Shown piece by piece: positions 1 through 8,763 of a stretch of DNA of 64,000 nt. The stretch spans positions 1 to 64,000 of the forward strand of contig NZ_JBJMAV010000008.1 in assembly GCF_046600715.1 (NCBI RefSeq). The letters are read 5' to 3'. The first letter of the stretch is position 1; each line of letters opens with the position of its first letter. The stretch comes from Lysobacter_C viscosus. GTDB taxonomy: Bacteria; Pseudomonadota; Gammaproteobacteria; Xanthomonadales; Xanthomonadaceae. The notes under the pieces were generated by a model. It did not search any database. It saw nothing but the letters and a program-made list of their open reading frames with translations, and was not told where the DNA came from. Position numbers and translations under genes: made by a program.

Positions 1-1
1 G

Positions 2-511
2 GCGGGCGCACGTGCCAGCCAGGCGCGCCTGGGCGATGACGGTGCCACCGCGACGGCCGCTGGCCGCGGGCGGGTGAGTTCGCTGCTCGAGCAGGCCGCG
101 CAGGCGCGCGAGCGCGGCGACCTGCTGACACCCCCGGGCGAAAGTGCATTCGACAAGATTGCCGCCGCCCGCGCACTCGCGCCGCGCGATGCCGGGGTCC
201 GGCGAGCGGCGGAAGAGCTGCTGCCCGCGGCGCGGCGGTGTTTCGAGAATGCGCTCCGCGAGAACCGCCTCATCGCCGCCGGTGCCTGCCTGGAGGCGCG
301 TGAAGCGCTCGGCGAGGAGCGCGACACCGCCCTGGCCGCGCGCCGACGGTTGGCCCAGCGCTGGCTGGCCGTGGGCGAGGAGCGACTGGGCGCCAGCGAG
401 ATATCGGCCGCGCAGCGAGCGCTGGACCAGGCCCGCGCACTGGACCCGGATACGGATGGTCTGGCGGCGTTCTCGCAGAGGGTGGAAGCCGCATCCGCGG
501 CGCTCGACTGA
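2..511 (+). CDS. C-terminal part of an unknown helical-repeat protein (5' end outside window)
   Basis: The reading frame is open from the left edge of the window, so this is the C-terminal ~169 codons of a longer gene. A GTG at 74 is a possible internal start but has no convincing ribosome binding site. The residues are rich in Ala, Arg, Glu and Leu and form repeated amphipathic helices, including two 'ALDPDTDG/ALAPRDAG'-like turns typical of TPR-type repeats. No catalytic motif is visible. The family is not recognised; a TPR-like scaffold domain is the safest description. The stop codon lies inside a perfect palindrome shared with the convergent glycosyltransferase gene. Confidence 0.55.
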   Translation, partial: AGARASQARLGDDGATATAAGRGRVSSLLEQAAQARERGDLLTPPGESAFDKIAAARALAPRDAGVRRAAEELLPAARRCFENALRENRLIAAGACLEAREALGEERDTALAARRRLAQRWLAVGEERLGASEISAAQRALDQARALDPDTDGLAAFSQRVEAASAALD

Positions 512-527
512 GCGGGCCCGCTCAGTC
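506..527. terminator. Perfect 22-bp palindrome spanning two convergent stop codons
   Basis: The 22 bases read identically on both strands, with core GAGCGGGCCCGCTC. The TGA stop of the upstream plus-strand gene (509–511) and the TGA of the minus-strand glycosyltransferase (522–524) are symmetric halves of it. In RNA it would form a GC-rich stem on either strand, so it is a candidate bidirectional terminator or 3'-end protector. No T-run follows on either side, so intrinsic termination is not proven. Confidence 0.5.
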
Positions 528-2621
528 CCCGGGAGCGAGCAGCACCCGTCGCACCACCTCGCGCGCGGCATCGAAGGAGAAATGGCGCTGGACGTTGCCG
601 CGCCCGTTGGCTGACAGCCGGTTCCACAGGCCGGCATCGCCATGCAGCCGCAGCACGGCGTCGGCGAAGGCTTCCGGCCCGTCGGCCACCAGCACATCCT
701 CGCCGTCATTCAGGTACATGGCCTCCACCGCGCAGGGCGTGGCGACCACGGGCTGGCCGTGCGCCATGCTGAGGTTCACTTTTCCCTTGACCCCCGCGCC
801 GTAGCGCAGCGGCGCCACCGCCACCCGGACCGCGTCCATGAATGGAGCGAGGTCGGGCACGTGGCCGTGGATGCGGATCCCGGCCTGCCCGTCGAGTGCC
901 CTCACCGGCTCGGGCGCGTCATCGCCGACCACGTGGAACACCAGCTGCGGGCAGGCGGCGTGGACCAGCGGCCAGACCGCACCGGCGAACCACATCACCG
1001 CATCGACGTTCGGCGGATGCCGGAAGCCCCCCACGAAGACCACGTCCTGGCGCGCGTCGAAACCCGGGCCGGGCGGTGGCAGGCGGTGCACGTTGGACAG
1101 CACGTCCACGCTGGCACCGGGCGCCAGCTGCGCCAGCAACGCGCGCTCGACCTCGCTGACCACCAGCGTCGCATCGCTGCGCCGGACCATGTCCAGCTCC
1201 AGTTCCCGCGTACGCTTCGCGGTACGAAGCAGCCCGGCATCCCCGGACAGCTCGGCCGCACGCTGCTCGCGCAGGAAGTGCAGGTCGACGCTGTCGAAGA
1301 CGACCCGCGCCTGGGGGGCATGGCGTCGCAGCAGGGGAAGGAACTCGCGAAGCACGTAGTGCCGGCTGACGATCACCGTGTCGAAGCGGGGGCCATGGGC
1401 CCTCATCCACGCCGGTATCGAATCGACGTGCGGCGTATGCCAGGCCTCCACCCCCATGCACTGCAACGCAGCTGTGGCGTCGCCTGCATGCTTTCGGTCC
1501 GCGGGCAGGAACACGACGTGAGCCTCTTCTTCCTGCAGCAGGCCGATCAGGTTCACCAGTCGGAGTGATCCGGAGTCGCGGTCCGGTCGCGGGGTCAATG
1601 CGTCGATCACCAGCACCACCCGGCTGTACAGGTGGTCGGTTGCAGCCAGTGGCGCGGCATCGTGGCCGGGCTGCCGGGCCAGGCGCTCGGTCCAGCGTGC
1701 GCGAAAGACGTCCCGGTTGTGGACCTGATGGACCTTGACGCCCCGGCGCGTGTCGGTGCCTGCCGTCGCGCCTTCGACATGCACGACCTTCGCCGCGGGC
1801 TGGACCAGTACCTGCAGCTGGCGCTCCCGTAGCCGGAAGCACAGGTCGGTGTCCTCATAGAACGCCGGCGAATAGCGCCGATCGAATCCGCCCATATCCA
1901 GGAACAGTGAGCGCGACAGGGCCACCGCCGCGCCGGAACAGTAGTCCACCCGCCGTACGAACGAGGTCGGGGGTTCCAGATTGGAGCGGTGGCGACCGAT
2001 CTTCTCGGCCGACCCGTCGCATCGGACGACGCCACCCGCTTCCTGCAGCCGCCCGTCCGGGTACAGCAGTTGCGCCCCCACCAGCCCGGTGCCGGGGTGG
2101 GTCTGGAACGTGCCCAGGAGCGCATCGAGCCATCCGGGCTGCGGGACGGTGTCGTTGTTGAGGAAGACCAGGTAATCGCCCCGGGCCAGCGCGGCGCCGT
2201 CGTTGCAGGCGGCGATGAAGCCACCGTTGGCTGCCCGGCGGTGGTAGCGCAGCCCGGCCAACTGGGGGAGCGCTGTCGGGGTCTCGTCGGTGGAGCCGTC
2301 GTCGACCACGATGATCTCCACCGCAGCGACCGGCGGGTGTGCGGCCAGTGCGCGCAGACAGCCGAGGGTGTGGGCGAATTGCCCGTACACCGGGATGACG
2401 ATGCTGGCCACCGGCGCGTCGCTGGAGGGCACCTTGAACGGGGTGAACGGGCCGCCATCGGGCTGGAAGAGCACCGGCCGCCGCGCCACGGGCACGCGGT
2501 GGAGCTGGCGCAGCACCCGCTGCCAGGTCGCGCGCAGGCCGCGCTGGCGGAGGCTGGCCATGCCGCGCCGGGCCAGCCCCGTCGCCCGGTCGGCCAGGAA
2601 ACGCAGGTCGGTCCAGCTCAT
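522..2621 (-). CDS. Two-domain glycosyltransferase (GT2 + GT4)
   Basis: Probable sugar transferase for a cell-surface polysaccharide or glycan, acting at the cytoplasmic side. The N-terminal half (about residues 72–290) is a GT2 fold: 'SIVIPVYGQ', 'IIVVDDGSTDETP', an NND metal-site equivalent in 'FLNNDT', and an 'EDTDLCFRLRE' catalytic region. The C-terminal half (about 340–690) is GT-B/GT4-like: 'VFVGGFRHPPNVDA', 'IHGHVPDLAPF', 'APLRYGAGVKGK', ending with the E-containing donor-binding stretch. The frame stays open up to 2744. I chose ATG 2621 (699 aa) because a GAAGG lies about 10 nt upstream and the extension is Arg/Pro-rich and unlike the family. ATG 2627 is an alternative. Substrate is unknown and no polysaccharide operon surrounds it. 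It is divergent from the PBP1B gene. Confidence 0.82.
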   Translation of the reverse strand: MSWTDLRFLADRATGLARRGMASLRQRGLRATWQRVLRQLHRVPVARRPVLFQPDGGPFTPFKVPSSDAPVASIVIPVYGQFAHTLGCLRALAAHPPVAAVEIIVVDDGSTDETPTALPQLAGLRYHRRAANGGFIAACNDGAALARGDYLVFLNNDTVPQPGWLDALLGTFQTHPGTGLVGAQLLYPDGRLQEAGGVVRCDGSAEKIGRHRSNLEPPTSFVRRVDYCSGAAVALSRSLFLDMGGFDRRYSPAFYEDTDLCFRLRERQLQVLVQPAAKVVHVEGATAGTDTRRGVKVHQVHNRDVFRARWTERLARQPGHDAAPLAATDHLYSRVVLVIDALTPRPDRDSGSLRLVNLIGLLQEEEAHVVFLPADRKHAGDATAALQCMGVEAWHTPHVDSIPAWMRAHGPRFDTVIVSRHYVLREFLPLLRRHAPQARVVFDSVDLHFLREQRAAELSGDAGLLRTAKRTRELELDMVRRSDATLVVSEVERALLAQLAPGASVDVLSNVHRLPPPGPGFDARQDVVFVGGFRHPPNVDAVMWFAGAVWPLVHAACPQLVFHVVGDDAPEPVRALDGQAGIRIHGHVPDLAPFMDAVRVAVAPLRYGAGVKGKVNLSMAHGQPVVATPCAVEAMYLNDGEDVLVADGPEAFADAVLRLHGDAGLWNRLSANGRGNVQRHFSFDAAREVVRRVLLAPGD

Positions 2622-2755
2622 TCCCATCCGGCCTTCGGCATTGCTGAAGAAACTCCCAATCGTGGAGGTCGGCGTGCGCCGCCGGGGGCCGGGCGATCGC
2701 GTGGGCTGCGCTAGACTCGCCGCACGAGGGCGCAGCCCCGCCATTGTCCCATGCC

Positions 2756-5149
2756 GTGGCCCGAACCGATTACGACGACGACTTCGATTCCGACGACTCC
2801 CCGCAGGGCGATCCGCCCCAATGGCGCCGCCGGCTGGTCACCTGGACCCTGGCGGCGATAGGCCTGGGCCTGGGTTTCCTGATTCCGTACACGCTGTACC
2901 TCAACCACGAGGTCAGCGAACGCTTCGACCAGCTCCGCTGGCAGCTGCCGACCCGCGTGTATGCCCGCCCGTTGGTGGTGGCACCGGGCCTGGCCATGGG
3001 GCCGGACACGCTGAGGACCGAACTGGATGCGGCGGGCTACCGGGAAGGCGACGGTATCCGTCCGGGCAGCTACGCCCGCGATGGTGGGCGCTGGCGCATC
3101 TCCAGCCGCGGGTTCGACGACATCGACGGTGCGGTGCCGGCCCGCCGGCTGGAGGTCGTGGTCTCAGGCGGGCGCGTGTCCAGCGTCCGCGAGGCGGGGG
3201 GCAAGCGCGAGCTTAAGTCCGCGCGACTGGACCCGGCGCGCATCGCCACCCTCTACGGACAGAAGCAGGAAGAACGGCGCCTGGTGAACATCCAGGAGGT
3301 CCCCGACCTGCTGGTCACCGGCCTGCAGGCGGTGGAGGACCGCGACTTCGCCCACCACCATGGCATCGACCTGTCGGGCATGGTCCGCGCCGCGTGGGTC
3401 AACTTCCGCGCCGGCGAAGCCCGCCAGGGTGCCAGCACCCTGACCCAGCAGCTGGCGCGCAGTGGTTTGCTGGGGATCGGGCGTGAGCAGACCTGGTCGC
3501 GCAAGTTCAACGAAATCCTCTACGCGATGGTGATCGAGGCGCGCTACGACAAGGACGTTATCCTCGAGGCCTACCTCAACCAGGTGTACCTGGGCCAGCG
3601 CGGGGCGCAGGCGATCCATGGCGTGGCTGCAGGCGCGGAATTCTGGTTCGGCCGCGACCTGGCCGATCTCACCCCCGAACAGATCGCGCTGCTGGTGGGC
3701 ATCGTGCGCGGGCCGTCCTACTACGACCCGCGCCGCCACCCGGAGCGCGCACGCGCGCGGCGTGACTTCGCGCTGGGTGAGATGCACGAAACAGGCCTGC
3801 TGGACGACGAACAGTACCGGGGCGCGCTGGCCGCGCCGCTGGGCGTGACCGAGAAAGCCGGCAGCGTCGCCGCCAACCGCTTCCCGGCCTATGTCGACCT
3901 GATCCGCCGCCAGCTGGCCCGCGAGTACCCGGCCGACGCACTGGCCGGCGCTGGCCTGCGGGTGATGAGCGCGATGGTGCCCTCGGCGCAGGCGCAGGCG
4001 GAGGGTGCGGTGATCCGTACGCTGGCAAGCCTGGACAGCGACAAGCGTCCGGCGCTGGAGGCGGGCGTGGTGGTGACCGACGTGCACAACGGCGACGTGG
4101 TCGCGGTGGTGGGCAGCCGCAAAGTGGCCGAGCACGGGTTCAACCGTGCGGTCGAGGCCCAGCGCCCGGTCGGTTCGCTGCTCAAGCCGTTCGTGAGCCT
4201 GCTGGCACTGGCCCAGCCCGAGCGCTTCTCGCTGGCGAGCTGGGTGGACGACTCGCCCGTTACGGTGACCCTGGGTCGCGGCCGGACCTGGAGCCCGAAG
4301 AACTCCGACAACCGCAGCCACGGCAGCGTGCGCCTGATCGACGTGCTGGCGCAGTCCTACAACCAGGCCACCGTGCGCCTGGGCATGCAGGTCGAGCCCG
4401 AGCGCATCGCCGGCCTGGTCCGCACCCTGGCCGGGATCGATGCCGAGCCCAACCCGGCACTGATCCTGGGCTCGCTGGACCAGAGCCCCTATGCGATGGC
4501 GCAGCTGTACCAGTTCCTGGCGTCGGGCGGCGAGATCCAGCCGCTGCATGCGGTGCGCGGGGTGGTCGACGCCGACGGCCGAACCCTCAACCGTTACGAC
4601 AAGGCGCCGGCGCCGGCGCAGGAGGGCGACGCCATTGCAGCGCGCCTGATCACCATCGCGCTGCAGCACGCGGTCACCAACGGCACCGCCCGGCGGCTGG
4701 TCGCCGACGGCCTGGGCCGGCTTTCGCCCGCCGGCAAGACCGGTACCAGCAACGACGGGCGCGACAGCTGGTTTGCCGGCTGGACGGGCGACCACCTGGC
4801 AGTGGTGTGGGTGGGCAACGACCAGAACGAATCCACCGGCCTGTACGGTGCCAGCGGCGCCATGCGGGTGTGGTCGGCGATGTTCGCCCGGCTGCCCAGC
4901 GCAGCGCTCGAGGTGGGCGACGAGGGCATCGAGTGGCACTGGGTGGTGGGCGCGCACGCGCGCGATGCACAGTGTCCGGGTGCACGTCGCTTCGCATTCG
5001 TGGCCGGCTTTGCGCCCCCCTACGCGCCATGCCCGGCCCCGGCCCCGCCGCCGGTGCCGCAATCGGAGTCCGGCGGCTGGCGCGACTGGTTCGGCCTTGG
5101 CGAGCGTGATGCGGAGCCGCCATCGCAGTCGCGGGAGGATGAACGCTGA
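2756..5149 (+). CDS. mrcB: Penicillin-binding protein 1B, bifunctional peptidoglycan synthase
   Basis: Class A PBP that polymerises lipid II into glycan strands and cross-links them in the periplasm. There is a short acidic cytoplasmic tail, one membrane anchor (about residues 27–49), then a UB2H-like segment. The GT51 domain has EDRDFAHHHGID from about residue 194, GASTLTQQLARS and 'RKFNEILYAMVIEARYDKD'. The transpeptidase has S474-x-x-K (GSLLKP), S534-Y-N and K661-T-G, all intact. The C-terminus is Pro-rich. GTG 2756 gives 'VARTDYDDD'; TTG 2744 is an alternative four codons upstream. An ATG at 2751 is out of frame. The stop overlaps the next start by one base (TGATG), so the lipoprotein downstream is probably translationally coupled. 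Confidence 0.95.
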   Translation: MARTDYDDDFDSDDSPQGDPPQWRRRLVTWTLAAIGLGLGFLIPYTLYLNHEVSERFDQLRWQLPTRVYARPLVVAPGLAMGPDTLRTELDAAGYREGDGIRPGSYARDGGRWRISSRGFDDIDGAVPARRLEVVVSGGRVSSVREAGGKRELKSARLDPARIATLYGQKQEERRLVNIQEVPDLLVTGLQAVEDRDFAHHHGIDLSGMVRAAWVNFRAGEARQGASTLTQQLARSGLLGIGREQTWSRKFNEILYAMVIEARYDKDVILEAYLNQVYLGQRGAQAIHGVAAGAEFWFGRDLADLTPEQIALLVGIVRGPSYYDPRRHPERARARRDFALGEMHETGLLDDEQYRGALAAPLGVTEKAGSVAANRFPAYVDLIRRQLAREYPADALAGAGLRVMSAMVPSAQAQAEGAVIRTLASLDSDKRPALEAGVVVTDVHNGDVVAVVGSRKVAEHGFNRAVEAQRPVGSLLKPFVSLLALAQPERFSLASWVDDSPVTVTLGRGRTWSPKNSDNRSHGSVRLIDVLAQSYNQATVRLGMQVEPERIAGLVRTLAGIDAEPNPALILGSLDQSPYAMAQLYQFLASGGEIQPLHAVRGVVDADGRTLNRYDKAPAPAQEGDAIAARLITIALQHAVTNGTARRLVADGLGRLSPAGKTGTSNDGRDSWFAGWTGDHLAVVWVGNDQNESTGLYGASGAMRVWSAMFARLPSAALEVGDEGIEWHWVVGAHARDAQCPGARRFAFVAGFAPPYAPCPAPAPPPVPQSESGGWRDWFGLGERDAEPPSQSREDER

Positions 5150-5685
5150 TGCGGCGGGGTCACAGGTACCCGGTCGTGGCCATCGTGGGCTCCCTGCTGG
5201 CTGCCTGCGCTACCGTCGCCCCGGAACCGGTTGCGCCCGCATTCGACACCGCGGCCGCGGTCCGCGCGGTACGGGCGGCGGGCACCGTCCTCGACGCCGA
5301 GCTTTCGGTGCAACCGCTGCGCGACCCCCAGGTCGAGGACCTGCGCCAGGATGCGGACGCACTCGAGACCCGGGGCATGTTCCAGGGGGCCGCCGACGCG
5401 CTCGACCGCGCGCTGGCGATCACCCCCGATGATCCGGCCCTGCTCCAGGACCGCGCAGAAGTCGCCCTGCTGCTTGGTGACACGTCCGCCGCCGCGCGCC
5501 TGGCCACGCGCGCGTATCAGCTGGGTTCGCAGGTCGGGCCGCTCTGCCGGCGCCACTGGGAGACCCTCGCGCAGGTCCGCCTGGCGACGCCTTCCGCAGC
5601 CGACGGAATGCCCGCGTCGGCCTCGGTGGAGCAGGCACGCGAGCGCCGCGAAGCCTGCACCGTCGCCCCGCCGCCGCGGTTTTGA
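5149..5685 (+). CDS. TPR-type lipoprotein, candidate PBP1B activator (LpoP-like)
   Basis: A 178-aa protein with a lipoprotein signal peptide (lipobox LAAC, Cys20), so it is predicted to be lipidated and facing the periplasm. The mature part is helical. It contains one clear TPR-like hairpin pair, 'FQGAADALDRALAITPDDPALLQDRAEVALLLGDTSAA' in residues ~84–120 (quoted in parts: GAADALDRALAITPDDP, EVALLLGDTSAA), and two late cysteines. It starts on the last base of the mrcB stop. Established knowledge: Pseudomonas uses a TPR-fold outer-membrane lipoprotein, LpoP, to activate PBP1b, often encoded next to the PBP gene. Inference: this is the equivalent partner. The alternative is an unrelated TPR lipoprotein. 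Confidence 0.7.
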   Translation: MRRGHRYPVVAIVGSLLAACATVAPEPVAPAFDTAAAVRAVRAAGTVLDAELSVQPLRDPQVEDLRQDADALETRGMFQGAADALDRALAITPDDPALLQDRAEVALLLGDTSAAARLATRAYQLGSQVGPLCRRHWETLAQVRLATPSAADGMPASASVEQARERREACTVAPPPRF

Positions 5686-7859
5686 CCGGCGTGGATGGCG
5701 GGCGGCTCGCGGCGGCGTCGCGTGCCGCCCTGGAGGAGGGCGGTGACCTGGCGCGTACGATCGCCGGGTTTGCACCGCGTCCAGCGCAACAGGACCTCGC
5801 GGTTGCGATCGCCGAAGCGTTCGAGGCACGCCAGGCGCTGCTGGCCGAGGCCGGAACCGGCACCGGCAAGACCTTCGCCTACCTGGTGCCGGCGATCCTG
5901 TCGGGCCTGCGCACCATCGTGTCCACCGGCACGCGCGCGCTGCAGGACCAGCTCTACCACCGCGACCTGCCGCGGGTGCGCGACGCGCTTGGCGTCGGCC
6001 TGAAGACCGCGCTGCTGAAGGGCCGCTCCAACTACCTCTGCCACTACCGCCTCGGGCAGGCGAAGGGCGAGCCGAGGTTTGGCAGCCGCGAGATGGCCGC
6101 GCAGTTCCAGCGCATCGTCGCCTGGGCCGGGCGCACGCGGATGGGTGACCTGGCCGAGCTGGAGGCGCTCCCGGACGATTCGCCGCTGCTGCCGATGGTC
6201 ACCTCGACCGCCGACAACTGCCTGGGCAGCGAGTGCCCGTTCTTCTCGGACTGCTTCGTGGTGCAGGCGCGCCAGCGCGCCCAGGCCGCCGACGTGGTGG
6301 TGGTCAACCACCACCTGCTGCTGGCCGATCTGGCGCTCAAGCAGGAGGGCTTCGGCGAAATCCTCCCGGGCGCGCAGGTGTTCGTGGTGGACGAAGCCCA
6401 CCAGTTGCCAGAGCTGGCCTCGCAGTTCTTCGGCGAGGCGATCAGTGCGCGGCCGTTGGTCGAGCTGGCACGCGACACGCTGGCCGAATGCAAGCTCGCG
6501 CCCTCGGCGCTGGCGGTGCTGCAGGAGCCGGCGCGCACGCTCGAGCACGCCGTGCGCGCGCTGCGGGCGGCCATGGACGAACTGCCCGTGCGCGGTACGC
6601 GCCAACGCGCGTCCGAAGACCTCGAGGTGGAGGCGGCCCTTGGCGCGCTCACGCTTGCACTGCGCACCCTCCACGCTGCGCTGCTGCCCCTGCGCGAGAT
6701 GTCGCCCGGTTTCGACAGTTGCGTGGCACGGGCGAAAGAGTTTGAGAACCGGCTGCTGCGGTGGCGGGTCGGGACGGAGCGATCGGAGACGCCGGCGGCG
6801 TTGCCCGCTCAGGGCGATCCAGCGGGTGCAGGCAGTCCCATGGAAGACCGAGGGGCGCCGGGCGATGCCCCGGCGGCAGAAGGGGTGGCAACGCGCGACG
6901 GGCACGGCGCCCCGGACGTCCCATCGGGGGAAGACTCGACGACGACCGGCACCGCAGACGAAAGCGGCGACAGCGTGCTCTGGTATGAGCTCACCGCCCG
7001 CGGGTTCCGGCTGAGCCGCACGCCGCTGGACGTCTCCGGCCCCCTTGCCCAGCATCGCGTGCGTTCCCAGGCCGCCTGGGTGTTCACTTCGGCGACGCTG
7101 GCGATTGGCGGGCGCTTCGAGCACTACGCGAGCAAGCTCGGCCTGCGATTGGACGGCGAGGGACAGGCACGCACCCTGCTCGCGCCAAGTCCCTTCGACT
7201 GGTCCCGGCAAGCCTTGTGCTACCAGCCGCCGCGCCTGCCCGAGCCCGCGTCCCGGGACTACACCGCAGCGGTGATCGATGCGGTCCTGCCGGTGCTTGA
7301 GGCCTCCAGCGGGCGCGCCTTCGTGCTGTTCGCCTCGCACCGTGCGCTGCGCGAGGCCGCCGCCGAGTTGCGCGAGCGCGGGTCCTGGCCGTTGTTCGTG
7401 CAGGGCGAGGCGCCGCGCTCGATCCTGCTGGAACGGTTCCGCGCTTCGGGCAACGGGGTGCTGCTGGGCACCGCCAGCTTCCGTGAAGGCGTGGACGTGG
7501 CCGGCGACGCGCTCAGCGTGGTGGTGATCGACAAGCTGCCCTTTGCCGCGCCCGACGACCCGGTGTTCGAAGCGCGACTGGACGCGATCCGCCGGGGCGG
7601 TGGCAACCCCTTCCGCGACGAGCAGCTGCCGCAGGCGGTGATCGCACTCAAGCAGGGCGCCGGCCGGTTGATCCGCACCGAAACCGATCGTGGCGTGCTG
7701 GTGCTGTGCGACCCGCGCCTGGGCAGCAAGAGCTATGGGCGCGTGTTCATGGACTCGCTGCCGCCCCTGCCGCGGACCCGCCGGATCGAAGACGTCGCGG
7801 AGTTCTTTGCGCCAGAATCGCGGTCCTACATGGAATTGGAAGGCACCCATGGCCGGTGA
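5682..7859 (+). CDS. yoaA: DinG/YoaA-family Fe-S ATP-dependent DNA helicase
   Basis: XPD-like superfamily 2 helicase of the YoaA branch (725 aa), thought to unwind damaged or stalled DNA. Walker A is AEAGTGTGKT (K63). Walker B is DEAH, starting at D237. The four Fe-S cysteines are present: C120 (NYLCHYR), C180, C185 and C191 (DNCLGSECPFFSDC). Motif VI is 'QGAGRLIRTETDRG'. An insert of about 70 residues (~363–430), rich in Pro, Gly, Ala, Asp and Glu, separates the two helicase halves and looks disordered. TTG 5682 overlaps the previous stop; in-frame GTG 5691 is equally possible. It lies in an apparent operon with mrcB and is followed 48 bp later by tsaB. Confidence 0.9.
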   Translation: MTGVDGGRLAAASRAALEEGGDLARTIAGFAPRPAQQDLAVAIAEAFEARQALLAEAGTGTGKTFAYLVPAILSGLRTIVSTGTRALQDQLYHRDLPRVRDALGVGLKTALLKGRSNYLCHYRLGQAKGEPRFGSREMAAQFQRIVAWAGRTRMGDLAELEALPDDSPLLPMVTSTADNCLGSECPFFSDCFVVQARQRAQAADVVVVNHHLLLADLALKQEGFGEILPGAQVFVVDEAHQLPELASQFFGEAISARPLVELARDTLAECKLAPSALAVLQEPARTLEHAVRALRAAMDELPVRGTRQRASEDLEVEAALGALTLALRTLHAALLPLREMSPGFDSCVARAKEFENRLLRWRVGTERSETPAALPAQGDPAGAGSPMEDRGAPGDAPAAEGVATRDGHGAPDVPSGEDSTTTGTADESGDSVLWYELTARGFRLSRTPLDVSGPLAQHRVRSQAAWVFTSATLAIGGRFEHYASKLGLRLDGEGQARTLLAPSPFDWSRQALCYQPPRLPEPASRDYTAAVIDAVLPVLEASSGRAFVLFASHRALREAAAELRERGSWPLFVQGEAPRSILLERFRASGNGVLLGTASFREGVDVAGDALSVVVIDKLPFAAPDDPVFEARLDAIRRGGGNPFRDEQLPQAVIALKQGAGRLIRTETDRGVLVLCDPRLGSKSYGRVFMDSLPPLPRTRRIEDVAEFFAPESRSYMELEGTHGR

Positions 7860-7907
7860 AGTCGCGCGCTGCAAGGTGACCTGTCGCTGCATGCAGGAGC
7901 ACGGCGG

Positions 7908-8603
7908 ATGAAGCTGCTGGCGTTCGAGCTGGCGACCGAGGCGTGCTCGGTTGCCCTGTGGTCGGATGGCGAGGTGGCCGAGCGCTTCGAGATCGCGCCG
8001 CGCCGGCACGCCGAACTGGCGCTGCCCTGGGCCGACGAATTGCTCGCCGATGCGGGGATCGCGCGGTCCCAGCTGGATGCGGTCGCGGTCGGTCGCGGCC
8101 CGGGCGCCTTCACCGGCGTGCGGCTGGCGATTGCCATCGGACAGGGCATCGCCCTGGCGCTGGACCGGCCGCTGGTCCCGGTGTCCACGCTGGCGGTGCT
8201 GGCGATGCGGTCCACCGGGCCACGCGTGCTCGCCTCGATTGATGCGCGGATGGGCGAGGTTTACCTGGGTGCGTTCGAGCGCGATGCCGGGGGATCGCAT
8301 GCCCTCGCGGACGAGGTGCTGGCCCCTCCCGGCACCATGGCGCTTCCCGAAGGGGACTGGCACGGCGTGGGCACCGGTTTTTCCGCCGTCGAGGGGGCGC
8401 TGGCGCACCGGCTGCAAGGAGGTGGCGCGGCCCGCCTGCTTTCGGTGGATGCCACCCAGTTGCCCCATGCGGCGGACCTTGCGCGCCTGGCGGCGGTCGC
8501 GTTCGACCGCGGTGGTGCGGTCGCCCCCGACGCGGTGGAGCCGGCCTACCTGCGCAACAACGTCGCGCTGACCCTGGCCGAGCAACGGGCGCGCAAGAAG
8601 TAG
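7908..8603 (+). CDS. tsaB: tRNA threonylcarbamoyladenosine biosynthesis protein TsaB
   Basis: TsaB (YeaZ) is the non-catalytic partner of TsaD in making t6A37 on ANN-decoding tRNAs in the cytoplasm. The 231-aa length is normal. The ASKHA-fold start 'LLAFELATEACSVALW' and the diagnostic 'VGRGPGAFTGVRLAIAIGQGIALAL' are clear. The ATG is preceded by AGGAG with a 7-nt spacer. The C-terminal half is the more variable lobe typical of the family. The gap of 48 bp to yoaA suggests cotranscription. Confidence 0.95.
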   Translation: MKLLAFELATEACSVALWSDGEVAERFEIAPRRHAELALPWADELLADAGIARSQLDAVAVGRGPGAFTGVRLAIAIGQGIALALDRPLVPVSTLAVLAMRSTGPRVLASIDARMGEVYLGAFERDAGGSHALADEVLAPPGTMALPEGDWHGVGTGFSAVEGALAHRLQGGGAARLLSVDATQLPHAADLARLAAVAFDRGGAVAPDAVEPAYLRNNVALTLAEQRARKK

Positions 8604-8763
8604 CGCGGGGGGCCCGGGCGTGGCAGCGCCGGCAGCGTGCTTCGGCAGCGGCAACGACGCGATCCGCGAACCGGCTCGGCTGGCAGGCGTCGTCGTGTCA
8701 CGCGGCGCACCGGCAGGTCGATCCTGCGTGGCGGGGATCCATGGCGGGGCGCCCGCGCCGGGT
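8604..8763. other. Intergenic gap between convergent tsaB and tonB-like genes
   Basis: 160 bp between two converging genes. It is GC-rich, with short direct repeats (CGGCAGCG twice) but no clean hairpin plus T-run. I see no gene in it. Confidence 0.4.

Noticed and set aside
7849..7911. 20-codon frame between yoaA and tsaB
   Set aside because: It has no SD of its own and overlaps the tsaB ribosome binding site; probably chance.
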